Shown here piece after piece: positions 17,944 to 25,765 of a DNA stretch of 34,508 nt (positions are counted from its first letter, which is position 1; each line of letters begins with the position of its first letter). The notes below the pieces were generated by a model. The model was given only the letters and a program-made list of their open reading frames with translations. It was not told the origin of the DNA and ran no database searches. The stretch covers positions 1 through 34,508 of the forward strand of contig NZ_BCYZ01000051.1 of the NCBI RefSeq assembly GCF_001598455.1, given 5' to 3'. This DNA comes from Sphingomonas pruni NBRC 15498. Its GTDB lineage: Bacteria > Pseudomonadota > Alphaproteobacteria > Sphingomonadales > Sphingomonadaceae. The position numbers and the translations under genes are program-made.

Positions 17944-18084
17944 CCTCCCTTTCAAGGGAGGGGTTGGGGTGGGTGGCGAGCGTAGCGAGCCCCCCAAACG
18001 AGCAACGAAGAGCGCCGCCGGAGGCATCGAGCCTCCGCCGTCGCTGCACCCACCCCTTGCCCCTCCCTTGAAAGGGAGGGGTTG
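17944..18084. repeat. Family B palindromic repeat upstream of ylxR
   Basis: The left end is CCTCCCT-TTCA-AGGGAGG (17944-17961) and the right end CCCCTCCC-TTGAAA-GGGAGGGG (18060-18081). Inside, GGGGTGGGTG and CACCCACCCC are also complementary, as are GGAGGC and GCCTCC, so the whole 140 bp can fold into one long structure. The left hairpin overlaps the ylxR ribosome binding site. Confidence 0.8.
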
Positions 18085-18116
18085 GAGTATGTGACGCTAT
18101 CGGACGAGCGGGGTTA

Positions 18117-18347
18117 TCATTGTGAGGGAACCGCATGCGCGTCTCCCTCGCTTTTGGGGGCATCGCGATCGGCGATCAGGATGCCGCCGGCGCCGTAATT
18201 CTCGGTCGAAACTTCCTCGATCACGATCTGCACCGCAGCCGGGCTCTTTCCCAGCCGCTCCACGAGCGACCGGGTGACGTCCGCCACGATGCCGGACTTC
18301 TGGTCCTTCGTGGCGGTGCCTGCGATGCGGATCGAGACGAAGGGCAT
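18117..18347 (-). CDS. 4-oxalocrotonate tautomerase family protein
   Basis: A 76-residue tautomerase-superfamily protein. It begins M-P-F-V-S-I-R-I; after Met removal Pro1 would be the catalytic base. The rest fits the fold: K-S-G-I-V-A-D-V-T-R-S-L-V-E-R-L-G-K and V-Q-I-V-I-E-E-V-S-T-E-N-Y-G-A-G-G. Members catalyse keto-enol tautomerisation, often in aromatic degradation, and assemble as hexamers. No degradation genes are adjacent. Instead, its ATG overlaps the nusA stop (TGATG), so it is translated from the nusA operon, which gives it housekeeping expression. The C-terminal tail of about 12 residues is longer than in the 62-residue classical enzyme. Confidence 0.92.
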   Translation of the reverse strand: MPFVSIRIAGTATKDQKSGIVADVTRSLVERLGKSPAAVQIVIEEVSTENYGAGGILIADRDAPKSEGDAHAVPSQ

Positions 18348-19945
18348 CAGCCTTCTTCACCCTCCGCGGTCGCTTCGTCCTCGAACCAATGTGCGCGGGC
18401 AGCCATGATGATCTCGTTGCCCTGCTCTTCGGTCAGGCCATATTCGGCCAGCACGCCGCCCTTGTGCTCGGGGCGCTTGGGCGCGTCCTCGGCGCGGCGG
18501 CGCGGTTCCTGGCGCTTCTTCTCGACCAGTTCGTCGGTGGCGAGATCGGCGAGATCGTCGAGCGTCTTGATCCCCGCCTTGCCGAGCGTGACCAGCATCG
18601 CTTCGGTCATGTACGGCATGCCGGCAAGCGCGTCCTCGACGCCGAGCGCCTTGCGCTCCTCGCGATTGGCCTGTTCGCGGCGCTCGAGCGCTTCCTGCGC
18701 GCGACTCTGCAACTCCTGGCCGAGATCCTCGTCGAAGCCCTCGATCGTGGCGAGTTCGGCGAGGTCGACATAGGCGACCTCTTCGAGCGCGCCGAAGCCT
18801 TCGGCGACCAGCAGCTGGGCAAGCGTCTCGTCGACGTCGAGCTCGTTCTGGAACATTTCCGACCGCTCGACGAATTCGCGCTGGCGCTTCTCCGAGGCAT
18901 CGGCCTCGGTCAGGATGTCGATCGCCTTGGCGGTCAGCTGGCTGGCGAGACGAACGTTCTGGCCGCGGCGGCCGATCGCCAGGCTGAGCTGGTCGTCCGG
19001 CACCACCACTTCGATCCGGTCCTCTTCCTCGTCGATCACGACGCGGCTGACCGATGCCGGCTGCAGCGCGTTGACGACGAAGGTCGCGGTGTCTTCCGAC
19101 CAGGGGATGATGTCGATCTTCTCACCCTGCATTTCCTGGACGACTGCCTGGACGCGGCTGCCCTTCATGCCGACGCAGGCGCCGACCGGGTCGATCGACG
19201 AATCGTGGCTGATGACGCCGATCTTGGCGCGCGAGCCTGGGTCGCGGGCCGCGGCCTTGATCTCGATGATGCCGTCGTAGATTTCGGGCACTTCCTGCGC
19301 GAACAGCTTCTTCATGAAGTCGGGATGCGCGCGGCTGAGGAAGATCTGCGGCCCGCGATTCTCGCGGCGGACATTGAGGATCAGCGAGCGGATGCGGTCG
19401 TTGACGCGGACCACTTCGCGCGGGATCTGCTGGTCGCGGCGGATGACGCCCTCGGCGCGGCCCAGGTCGACGACGACATGGCCGAACTCGACGCGCTTGA
19501 CCACGCCGGTGATGATCTCGCCCATCCGGTCCTTGAATTCTTCATACTGGCGCTCGCGCTCGGCGTCGCGGACCTTCTGGAAGATGACCTGCTTGGCGGC
19601 TTGCGCGGCGATACGGCCGAATTCGATCGGGGGCAGCGGATCGACGATGAAGTCGCCGACCTTGGCGTCCTTCTGCAGCTTCTGCGCGCCCTTCAAATCG
19701 ACCTGCTTGAAATAGTCGTCGACCGCCTCGACCACTTCGACCACGCGCCACAAGCGCAGGTCGCCGGTATTCGGGTCGAGCTTGGCGCGAATGTCGTTCT
19801 CGGCGCCGTAGCGCGCACGGGCGGCGCGCTGGATGGCGTCTTCCATCGCCTCGATCACGATGCCGCGATCGATCATCTTCTCGCTCGCGACCGAATTCGC
19901 GATTGCGATCAGCTCGGCCCGGTTGGCGGTAACGGCGGTGGCCAT
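18347..19945 (-). CDS. nusA: Transcription termination/antitermination factor NusA
   Basis: A 532-residue RNA polymerase-binding factor that affects pausing, termination and antitermination. The N-terminal domain (about 1-130) begins at MATAVTANRAELIAIANSVA. S1 follows (G-V-V-K-R-V-E-F-G-H-V-V-V-D-L-G), then two KH domains (D-P-V-G-A-C-V-G-M-K-G-S-R and A-I-G-R-R-G-Q-N-V-R-L-A). The C-terminal part has the acidic/helical repeats seen in alpha- and gammaproteobacteria (L-A-Q-L-L-V-A-E-G-F and the helix-hairpin region). Start ATG at 19945 overlaps the rimP stop as TGATG. Length is normal. The order rimP-nusA is universally conserved. Confidence 0.98.
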   Translation of the reverse strand: MATAVTANRAELIAIANSVASEKMIDRGIVIEAMEDAIQRAARARYGAENDIRAKLDPNTGDLRLWRVVEVVEAVDDYFKQVDLKGAQKLQKDAKVGDFIVDPLPPIEFGRIAAQAAKQVIFQKVRDAERERQYEEFKDRMGEIITGVVKRVEFGHVVVDLGRAEGVIRRDQQIPREVVRVNDRIRSLILNVRRENRGPQIFLSRAHPDFMKKLFAQEVPEIYDGIIEIKAAARDPGSRAKIGVISHDSSIDPVGACVGMKGSRVQAVVQEMQGEKIDIIPWSEDTATFVVNALQPASVSRVVIDEEEDRIEVVVPDDQLSLAIGRRGQNVRLASQLTAKAIDILTEADASEKRQREFVERSEMFQNELDVDETLAQLLVAEGFGALEEVAYVDLAELATIEGFDEDLGQELQSRAQEALERREQANREERKALGVEDALAGMPYMTEAMLVTLGKAGIKTLDDLADLATDELVEKKRQEPRRRAEDAPKRPEHKGGVLAEYGLTEEQGNEIIMAARAHWFEDEATAEGEEG

Positions 19946-20490
19946 CAGTTACTTTCCTCTGTCTCGAATTCTTCTGCGCCGTCGCTGGAAAGCGGCGCGG
20001 TTGCGGCAATCAATTTGTCGGTGATCAGCAATTTGGCGTCGGCGACCTGATCGAACCCGATCGTCATCGGCTGATGCTTGCGGACGTCGATCGTGATGCG
20101 GTCGCCGTCCACGCCGGCGAGATCGCCGGTCAGCTGCTTGCGGCCATCGACCGGCGCGGTCAGGTGGATGCGCGCCTCCTGCCCGATCCAGTTGGCGAAA
20201 TCCTTGAGCCGCGTCAGCGGTCGATCGATCCCTGGCGACGACACTTCGAGGCGATAGGCGTCCTCGATCGGATCGACCCCCTGTTCCTCCAGGGCGTCGA
20301 ACTTGTCGGAGATGCGGCGCGACAGATCGGCGCAATCGTCGATCGTCAGCTGGCCGGTCTCGGGCCGCTCGGCCATGACCTGCAGGGTCAGGTCCTCCTT
20401 GCCGCCGAACATCTTCACGCGCACGAGGTCGAAGCCGAGGGCCTTGGCCTCGGGCTCGATCAATTGCGTCAGTTGGGCGATGTCCGCCAT
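19945..20490 (-). CDS. rimP: Ribosome maturation factor RimP
   Basis: A 181-residue factor for 30S subunit assembly. RimP features: L-I-E-P-E-A-K-A-L-G-F-D-L-V-R-V-K, then I-D-D-C-A-D-L-S-R-R-I-S-D, and Y-R-L-E-V-S-S-P-G-I-D-R-P-L, the family signature, followed by the C-terminal SH3-like part. The ATG at 20490 is the best start because the homologous N-terminus begins there; an in-frame TTG six codons upstream is possible. It is the first gene of the long minus-strand cluster and its stop overlaps the nusA start. Confidence 0.96.
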   Translation of the reverse strand: MADIAQLTQLIEPEAKALGFDLVRVKMFGGKEDLTLQVMAERPETGQLTIDDCADLSRRISDKFDALEEQGVDPIEDAYRLEVSSPGIDRPLTRLKDFANWIGQEARIHLTAPVDGRKQLTGDLAGVDGDRITIDVRKHQPMTIGFDQVADAKLLITDKLIAATAPLSSDGAEEFETEESN

Positions 20491-20576
20491 GGAGTATCCG
20501 TGAAACAAGCAGGTTCGGCGCCGGGGAGCGGGAGCCCTCCGACCTCTTCACCTGGCGATGTAGAGATTGTGACGAG

Positions 20577-20605
20577 GATATAGTCCGGTCCACGCGCCGT
20601 GGCAA
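20577..20605 (-). promoter_or_regulatory. Promoter of the rimP-nusA-infB cluster
   Basis: On the minus strand a TTGCCA -35 element (20600-20605) and a TATATC -10 element (20577-20582) are separated by exactly 17 bp. Transcription would begin at about 20570, leaving an 80-nt leader before rimP with a GC-rich region (near 20515-20545) able to fold. This is the only strong promoter I see for the cluster. Confidence 0.65.
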
Positions 20606-20674
20606 GCGGGCAACCCGATGCTATGCGAGGGCGTTGTCCCAGCGCCCTTCGCTCCGCTTCATAAAGGCATCGCC

Positions 20675-21892
20675 ATGATCCGTCGCATCCTGTTGTTCGC
20701 CGGCCTGATCGCCACGGCCTGTTCGGCGCAGACAGGCGGCCAGGCCAACGGCCAGTCTGCCAAGACCAAGGGGGGCGTGCCGCGCAATTCGCCGCTCGAA
20801 CCCGACATCAAGAACGTGCCCGCGACCACCGGACGCGCCAACATGCCGATCGCGCCGGCGCCGTTCACTATCACCGATATCGGCAGGTTCGACGCGCCGT
20901 TCGCGATGGCGTTCCTGCCCAACGACCAGGGGCTGCTCGTCACCGAGAAAACGGGGGTCCTCAAGCTGCGCCAACCCGACGGCAAGGTGGCGCAAATCGC
21001 CGGCGTTCCCAAGGTCGCCACAGGCGGCCAAGGCGGGCTGCTCGATGTCGCCGTCGCGCCGACCTATGTCGACAGTCATATCGTCTATCTGAGCTATGCC
21101 GAGCCGGGCGCGGCCGGAAGCCAGCTCGCGCTGGCCAAGGCGAAGCTCGACCTCAAGGGGCGCAAGCTCGACGATCTGTCGGTGATCTGGCGCTCGGGCT
21201 CGGCCGGGCCGGGCGGCCAATTCGGCTCGATCATCACCTTTTCGCCCGACGGCCAGTATCTGTTCCTGACCTCGGGCGAGCGCCAGCGCTTCACCCCGGC
21301 GCAAGACCCCAAACAGGCGCTCGGCAAGATCCTGCGGCTGACGCTCGACGGCAAGGCCGCGGTGGGCAATCCTATGTACGATATGGGCGGGGTCGAGGCG
21401 ATGACCTGGACCAGCGGCCATCGCAATCCCTACGGCCTGGTGTTCGCGCCCGAGGGCCGGTTGTGGGAAGAGGAGATGGGCCCGCGCGGTGGCGATGAGC
21501 TCAACCTGATCCTGCCGGGCAAGAATTACGGCTGGCCGATCGTCTCCAACGGCGACAATTATTCGGGCCAGCCGATCCCCGATCATCCCAGCCGCCCCGA
21601 TCTCGAAGCGCCCAAATTGTGGTGGAATCCGTCGATCTCGCCCGGCGGCATGATCTATTATTCAGGCAACATGTTTCCGGCCTATAAGGGCTCTTTGCTC
21701 ATCGCGGCGATGTCGACGCCCGGGCTGATCCGCGTGACCGTGTCGGGCGATACCGCGACGCCGGCCGATTTCTGGGATTTCGGTACCCGCATCCGCGACG
21801 TGGCGCAGGCGCCCGATGGTTCGATCTGGCTGCTCGAGGATGGCGAACGCGGCGCCGGCGGTCGGTTGATGCGGCTGACGCCGAAAAGTTAG
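20675..21892 (+). CDS. PQQ-dependent sugar dehydrogenase family lipoprotein
   Basis: A 405-residue exported protein of the soluble glucose dehydrogenase / aldose sugar dehydrogenase beta-propeller family. The signal (MIRRILLFAGLIATACSAQ) looks like a lipoprotein type with Cys at position 15. Family landmarks are F-A-M-A-F-L-P-N-D-Q-G-L-L-V-T-E-K, G-G-Q-G-G-L-L-D-V-A-V-A-P, S-G-H-R-N-P-Y-G-L, E-M-G-P-R-G-G-D-E-L-N, and N-Y-G-W-P. The Arg/Asp and G-P-x-G-G-D-E-x-N residues match the cofactor-binding face, so PQQ use and sugar oxidation are plausible; no pqq biosynthesis gene is nearby. The ATG at 20675 follows AAAGGC. It is divergent from rimP. Confidence 0.92.
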   Translation: MIRRILLFAGLIATACSAQTGGQANGQSAKTKGGVPRNSPLEPDIKNVPATTGRANMPIAPAPFTITDIGRFDAPFAMAFLPNDQGLLVTEKTGVLKLRQPDGKVAQIAGVPKVATGGQGGLLDVAVAPTYVDSHIVYLSYAEPGAAGSQLALAKAKLDLKGRKLDDLSVIWRSGSAGPGGQFGSIITFSPDGQYLFLTSGERQRFTPAQDPKQALGKILRLTLDGKAAVGNPMYDMGGVEAMTWTSGHRNPYGLVFAPEGRLWEEEMGPRGGDELNLILPGKNYGWPIVSNGDNYSGQPIPDHPSRPDLEAPKLWWNPSISPGGMIYYSGNMFPAYKGSLLIAAMSTPGLIRVTVSGDTATPADFWDFGTRIRDVAQAPDGSIWLLEDGERGAGGRLMRLTPKS

Positions 21893-21914
21893 TACCGGCC
21901 GAACCTGCGGCAGC

Positions 21915-22304
21915 CTAACGCCGCACGATCAGATAGTTCATCCGCGCCGCGGCGATCGGCTTGGCGGGATCATCCTGCCAGGCGGTCGCCTCGACATTGG
22001 CGACGCGGGTGCCCAACCGGGTGACGATGCCGCGCGATCGCGTCGTCTTGTCGCGGCCGCCGCGCATGAAATCGACCGTCACGTTGATCGGCTTGATCTC
22101 GCCGCCGCCCTCTCCTTCCAGAGCGTCGTGCAGCGCGACGATCGCGGCCATTTCCATCAGGCCGCTGATCGCGCCGCCATGCAGGAAGCCGGGGCGCCCC
22201 AGCACGTCGTTGCCGAACGGCATGACCAGAACGGGCGCACCGTCGCCATCGCGCTCGGCAGTGAGGCCAAGCAATTGAGCATAAGGCGGCAGCCGGTCGA
22301 TCAT
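21915..22304 (-). CDS. PaaI-family hotdog thioesterase (downstream copy)
   Basis: A 129-residue hotdog-fold acyl-CoA thioesterase. The hallmark segment is R-P-G-F-L-H-G-G-A-I-S-G-L-M-E-M-A-A, with the H-G-G-x-x-x-x-L-x-x-x pattern of PaaI proteins; I-N-V-T-V-D-F-M-R-G forms the central strand. It probably hydrolyses a short or aryl acyl-CoA thioester. The start ATG at 22304 overlaps the stop of the other thioesterase gene (ATGA), so the two are translated together and could form a heteromer, since hotdog enzymes act as dimers or tetramers. It lies opposite an acyl-CoA synthetase gene, which fits a shared CoA-thioester role. Confidence 0.92.
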   Translation of the reverse strand: MIDRLPPYAQLLGLTAERDGDGAPVLVMPFGNDVLGRPGFLHGGAISGLMEMAAIVALHDALEGEGGGEIKPINVTVDFMRGGRDKTTRSRGIVTRLGTRVANVEATAWQDDPAKPIAAARMNYLIVRR

Positions 22305-22735
22305 CGCGGATAGCCGTCGGGCGCCATGAACGTCCCCGCGACATGCGCGAGCGGATCGTCGGGGTCACCGTCATGCGCCTGGCCGCGGACGAACGCGATC
22401 GATCGCGTCAGCCGGTAGCATTCGCCGCGCCCGATCACCGTCTTGCCCGGGGTCGCGGGCCGCAGATAATCGACCCGCAGGTCGAGCGTCGCGTGCGCGA
22501 CGAAGGCGTTGGCGCGCAGCCACACGCCGACGCTGGTCGCCATGTCCATCAGCGACAGGATCGGACCCGAGGCGATCACGCCGGTGTCGACATTGCCGAT
22601 CAGCCGCTCGTCATAGGGCAGTTCGAGTTCGGCCCAGTCGGCCCCGTGCGCACGATAACTGGTGCCGAGCAGCCCGCCATGGCCGAGTCGGCTGGTGAGG
22701 AACCGCGCAGGGTCGAATTGGAAGCCGTGGCTCAT
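22301..22735 (-). CDS. PaaI-family hotdog thioesterase (upstream copy)
   Basis: A 144-residue hotdog protein, diverged from its neighbour. The core helix region reads G-V-I-A-S-G-P-I-L-S-L-M-D-M-A-T-S-V-G-V-W, where the usual H-G-G is replaced by A-S-G-P, so the catalytic geometry may differ or depend on the partner. T-L-D-L-R-V-D-Y-L-R-P-A is the typical central strand. ATG start at 22735 lies about 110 bases from the divergent acyl-CoA synthetase start, so the two transcripts share a regulatory region. I infer a paired heteromeric enzyme; activity as a lone thioesterase is uncertain. Confidence 0.88.
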   Translation of the reverse strand: MSHGFQFDPARFLTSRLGHGGLLGTSYRAHGADWAELELPYDERLIGNVDTGVIASGPILSLMDMATSVGVWLRANAFVAHATLDLRVDYLRPATPGKTVIGRGECYRLTRSIAFVRGQAHDGDPDDPLAHVAGTFMAPDGYPR

Positions 22736-22844
22736 CGGGCCGATGCCCTACACGTGCGGTCGCGCGGTGCAACTCCTTACGCTGGGGCTTGCCTTGTCGC
22801 CACGACCAGCTAGCCTTACTGACAACAATGTAAGGAGAGGACGG

Positions 22845-24386
22845 ATGCATCCCAGCGTCCATGCGCGTGACAACGCCGACAAGCCGGCGCTGATCGTCGC
22901 CGAAACCGGCGAGACGTGGAGCTATGCCGAGCTCGATCGACGGTCGAACCGCGTCGCCCAGCTGTTCCGCGCGCGCGGTCTTTCGATCGGCGACACCGTC
23001 GCGATCTTCATGGACAATGTTCCCGAATATTTCGCGCTGACCTGGGGCGCGCAGCGGGCTGGGCTGTTCTATGTCTGCATCTCGTCGAAGCTGACCGCGC
23101 CCGAGGCCGACTACATCATCCGCGATTCGGATGCGAAACTGGTCGTTGCCTCGGCTGCGCTGATCGCGATCGCCGAACCGCTGGCCACGCTGATTCCCGA
23201 TCTCGGCCGGCTGATGCTGGGCGGGACGGCGGCCGGCTGGGACAGCCTCGAGGATGCATTGGCGACGCAGCCGGATACGCCGATCGCCGACCAGCGTGCC
23301 GGCATCGACATGCTCTATTCGTCGGGCACGACCGGCCGGCCCAAGGGCGTGCGCGTTGCGTTGCCGGAGGATGCCGACATCGCCGCGGTCAACGTCCTGG
23401 CGATGCTGGCCCAGGGACTCTACGGCTTTGGTCCCGACACGATGTATCTCAGTCCGGCACCGATGTATCACGCCGCGCCGCTGCGCTGGTGCATGACCGT
23501 CCACCGACTCGGCGGCACCGTGATCATGATGCAGCATTTCGATCCGGTCGCGGCGCTGGCGCTGATCGAGAAATATCGCGTCAATGCCAGCCAGTGGGTG
23601 CCGACCCATTTCGTCCGCATGCTCAAGCTGCCCGAGGAAGACCGGCGTAAGTACGACGTGTCGAGCATGAAGGCCGCGATCCATGCCGCCGCGCCCTGCC
23701 CGATCCCGGTCAAGGAGGCGATGATCGAGTGGTGGGGGCCGGTCATCTACGAATATTATGCCGGGTCCGAGGGCAATGGCTTCACCTCGATCACGTCGGA
23801 ACAATGGCTCGCGCACAAGGGCTCGGTCGGCAAGCCGGCTTATGGCATCGCTCATATCTGCGGTGAGGATGGCGAGGAATTGACGGCGGGGAGCGAAGGC
23901 CTGATCTATTTCGAGGGCGGCGGCCAGTTCGCCTATCACAACGATCCTGCCAAGACCGCCGAGGCATGCAACGCCAAGGGCTGGACAACACTCGGCGACA
24001 TCGGGCGGTTGGATGCGGATGGCTACCTTTATCTGACCGACCGCAAGAGTTTCATGATCATTTCGGGCGGCGTGAACATCTACCCGCAGGAGATCGAGAA
24101 CCGCATCATCACCCATCCCAAGGTGGCCGACGTCGCGGTGATCGGCGGGCCCGATCCCGATATGGGCGAGCGCGTGATCGCGGTGGTGCAACCCGCGGAT
24201 ATGGCCGATGCCGGGCCCGAGCTTGCCGCCGAGCTGACAGCGTGGTGCCGCGCCGAATTGTCCGGCGTGAAGACCCCGCGCCAGATCGACTTCGCCGCCG
24301 AATTGCCGCGCCACGCCACCGGCAAGCTCTACAAACGCTTGCTCCGCGATCGCTATTGGGGCGAGAGCGGTTCGAGGATTGTCTGA
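22845..24386 (+). CDS. AMP-forming acyl-CoA synthetase / ligase
   Basis: A 513-residue member of the adenylate-forming (ANL) superfamily that activates a carboxylic acid with ATP and joins it to CoA. The core motifs are present: P-loop Y-S-S-G-T-T-G-R-P-K-G near residue 158, Y-E-Y-Y-A-G-S-E-G-N-G (A5), T-L-G-D-I-G-R-L-D-A-D-G-Y-L-Y-L-T-D-R-K (A7-A8), and the C-terminal catalytic lysine in G-K-L-Y-K-R. The ATG at 22845 follows the strong ribosome binding site AAGGAGAGG; an ORF extension upstream overlaps the divergent thioesterase. Substrate cannot be read, but the neighbouring crotonase and thioesterases suggest a fatty, steroid or aryl acid route. Confidence 0.95.
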   Translation: MHPSVHARDNADKPALIVAETGETWSYAELDRRSNRVAQLFRARGLSIGDTVAIFMDNVPEYFALTWGAQRAGLFYVCISSKLTAPEADYIIRDSDAKLVVASAALIAIAEPLATLIPDLGRLMLGGTAAGWDSLEDALATQPDTPIADQRAGIDMLYSSGTTGRPKGVRVALPEDADIAAVNVLAMLAQGLYGFGPDTMYLSPAPMYHAAPLRWCMTVHRLGGTVIMMQHFDPVAALALIEKYRVNASQWVPTHFVRMLKLPEEDRRKYDVSSMKAAIHAAAPCPIPVKEAMIEWWGPVIYEYYAGSEGNGFTSITSEQWLAHKGSVGKPAYGIAHICGEDGEELTAGSEGLIYFEGGGQFAYHNDPAKTAEACNAKGWTTLGDIGRLDADGYLYLTDRKSFMIISGGVNIYPQEIENRIITHPKVADVAVIGGPDPDMGERVIAVVQPADMADAGPELAAELTAWCRAELSGVKTPRQIDFAAELPRHATGKLYKRLLRDRYWGESGSRIV

Positions 24387-24391
24387 TGCGC

Positions 24392-24473
24392 GTCGCCCCG
24401 GCGGAGGCCGGGGCCGCTTTGCGAGTCGAAGCGCGCGCGTGAAACCCAGCGGCCCCGGCCTCCGCCGGGGCGA
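24392..24473. repeat. Family A palindromic repeat, copy 3
   Basis: GTCGCCCCGGCGGAGGCCGGGG at the left and CCCCGGCCTCCGCCGGGGCGAC at the right are inverted copies, so the whole element can form one long imperfect stem. It lies in the gap between the acyl-CoA synthetase and the crotonase gene. Confidence 0.8.
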
Positions 24474-24485
24474 CGGAGCCCCATC

Positions 24486-25268
24486 ATGAACGACCGCGTC
24501 ACCATCAGCATCGCCGATCAGATCGCCGACGTCCGCCTCGCGCGGCCCGACAAGATGAACGCGATCGACCCGGCAATGTTCGAAGGCATCGGCGCGGCAA
24601 TCGATTCGCTCGCGGAGCGAACCGACGTCCGTTGCGTGGTGCTGTCCGGCGAAGGCCGCGCGTTCTGCGCCGGGCTCGACATGACCAGCATGCAGGCAGG
24701 CGGCTCAGGCCTGTCGTCGCGAGCCCGCAACGACCAGGGCGCGATCCTGCCGCAGCATGTGTCCTGGGGCTGGCGCAACCTGCCGATGCCGGTGATCGCC
24801 GCCGTCCATGGCGTCGCTTTCGGTGGCGGCTTCCAGATCATCTCGGGCGCGGACATCCGCATCACCGCCCCGTCGACGCGCTTCGCGATCCGCGAGACGC
24901 ATTGGGGCCTCGTGCCGGACATGGCAGGCTTCCCCTTGTGGCGCAGCCTGGTGCGCGACGATGTGCTGCGCGAACTGGTCTATACCGCCCGCGAATTCGA
25001 TGCCCAGGAAGCCCTGGCGCACGGCTTCGTCACCCGCATCGCAGATGACCCGCACGCCGCGGCGATGGACCTGGCGCGCGAGATCGCCGGCCGCAGCCCG
25101 CATGCGATTCGCGGCGACAAGCGCCTGCTCAACATGATGCACGATGCCGACCCGGTGACGATGCTCGCCGCCGAGACCGAAGAGCAGGTCAAGGTGATCG
25201 GCAAGCCCAACATGATGGAAGCGGTCGCCGCCAATATGCAGAAGCGCGCCGCGGTGTTTCAGGACTGA
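24486..25268 (+). CDS. Enoyl-CoA hydratase/isomerase (crotonase) family
   Basis: A 260-residue crotonase-fold enzyme acting on acyl-CoA. The two oxyanion-hole segments are present: C-V-V-L-S-G-E-G-R-A-F-C-A-G-L-D-M and A-A-V-H-G-V-A-F-G-G-G-F-Q-I. The active-site region R-F-A-I-R-E-T-H-W-G-L-V-P-D-M-A-G carries acidic residues at both usual positions, one as Asp. Hydration of an enoyl-CoA is the likeliest reaction, but isomerase or lyase members look alike. The ATG at 24486 opens the homologous N-terminus. It follows the acyl-CoA synthetase on the same strand with a family A repeat between them, and precedes a GNAT gene closely. Confidence 0.93.
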   Translation: MNDRVTISIADQIADVRLARPDKMNAIDPAMFEGIGAAIDSLAERTDVRCVVLSGEGRAFCAGLDMTSMQAGGSGLSSRARNDQGAILPQHVSWGWRNLPMPVIAAVHGVAFGGGFQIISGADIRITAPSTRFAIRETHWGLVPDMAGFPLWRSLVRDDVLRELVYTAREFDAQEALAHGFVTRIADDPHAAAMDLAREIAGRSPHAIRGDKRLLNMMHDADPVTMLAAETEEQVKVIGKPNMMEAVAANMQKRAAVFQD

Positions 25269-25273
25269 TCGCG

Positions 25274-25765
25274 GTGGAATTGCGTGTCAGGCCGACGGTG
25301 CGTGCCGATGCCCCCGCGCTGGCGGAACTTCTTAACGAGATTATCGCGGCGGGCGGGACCACCGCGTATGAGACGCCGTTCACACCCGAGAGCTTGGCCG
25401 AAGCCCATATCGACGGACCCCGCGTGATCACCAGCGTGATCGCCGAGGATCAGGAGGGCTGTGCGATTGGCTTCCAGATCCTGCTCGCCAACGACAAGCT
25501 GGGTTCCGATTGGGGCGATATCGGCACGTTTGCGCGCCGCGGATCGACTACGCGCGGGATCGGTTCGGCGCTGTTCGCCGCCACCAGGACCGCCGCGATC
25601 GCCGCCGGGCTGAAAGCGATCAACGCGACGATCCGCGCCGACAATGAAGGCGGCCTCACTTTCTACGCCAAGATGGGTTTCGTCGACTACGCTGTCGCGC
25701 GCGCCGTCCCGCTGGCCGACGGCAGCCCGGTCGACCGCATCTCGCGGCGCTACGACCTGATTTAA
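25274..25765 (+). CDS. GNAT family N-acetyltransferase
   Basis: A 163-residue acetyltransferase of the GNAT superfamily. The acetyl-CoA binding motif is degenerate: R-R-G-S-T-T-R-G-I-G-S-A-L-F, a variant of the R/Q-x-x-G-x-G/A loop, followed by the helix A-A-T-R-T-A-A-I-A-A-G-L. F-Y-A-K-M-G-F near residue 135 is the typical late motif. The start is a GTG at 25274, ten bases after AGGA, directly behind the crotonase stop. It is probably translationally coupled. Its substrate is unknown; amino acid N-acetyltransferases such as the phosphinothricin type have a similar layout. Confidence 0.88.
   Translation: MELRVRPTVRADAPALAELLNEIIAAGGTTAYETPFTPESLAEAHIDGPRVITSVIAEDQEGCAIGFQILLANDKLGSDWGDIGTFARRGSTTRGIGSALFAATRTAAIAAGLKAINATIRADNEGGLTFYAKMGFVDYAVARAVPLADGSPVDRISRRYDLI

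Noticed and set aside
18389..20050. A 553-codon plus-strand frame opposite nusA and rimP
   Set aside because: Shadow frame of nusA; the composition of repeated Leu/Asp/Ala is typical of the antisense of high-GC genes.
22611..24314. A 567-codon minus-strand frame opposite the acyl-CoA synthetase
   Set aside because: Shadow frame; Arg/Asp/His-rich with no domain, and the plus-strand ligase has all its motifs and a strong ribosome binding site.
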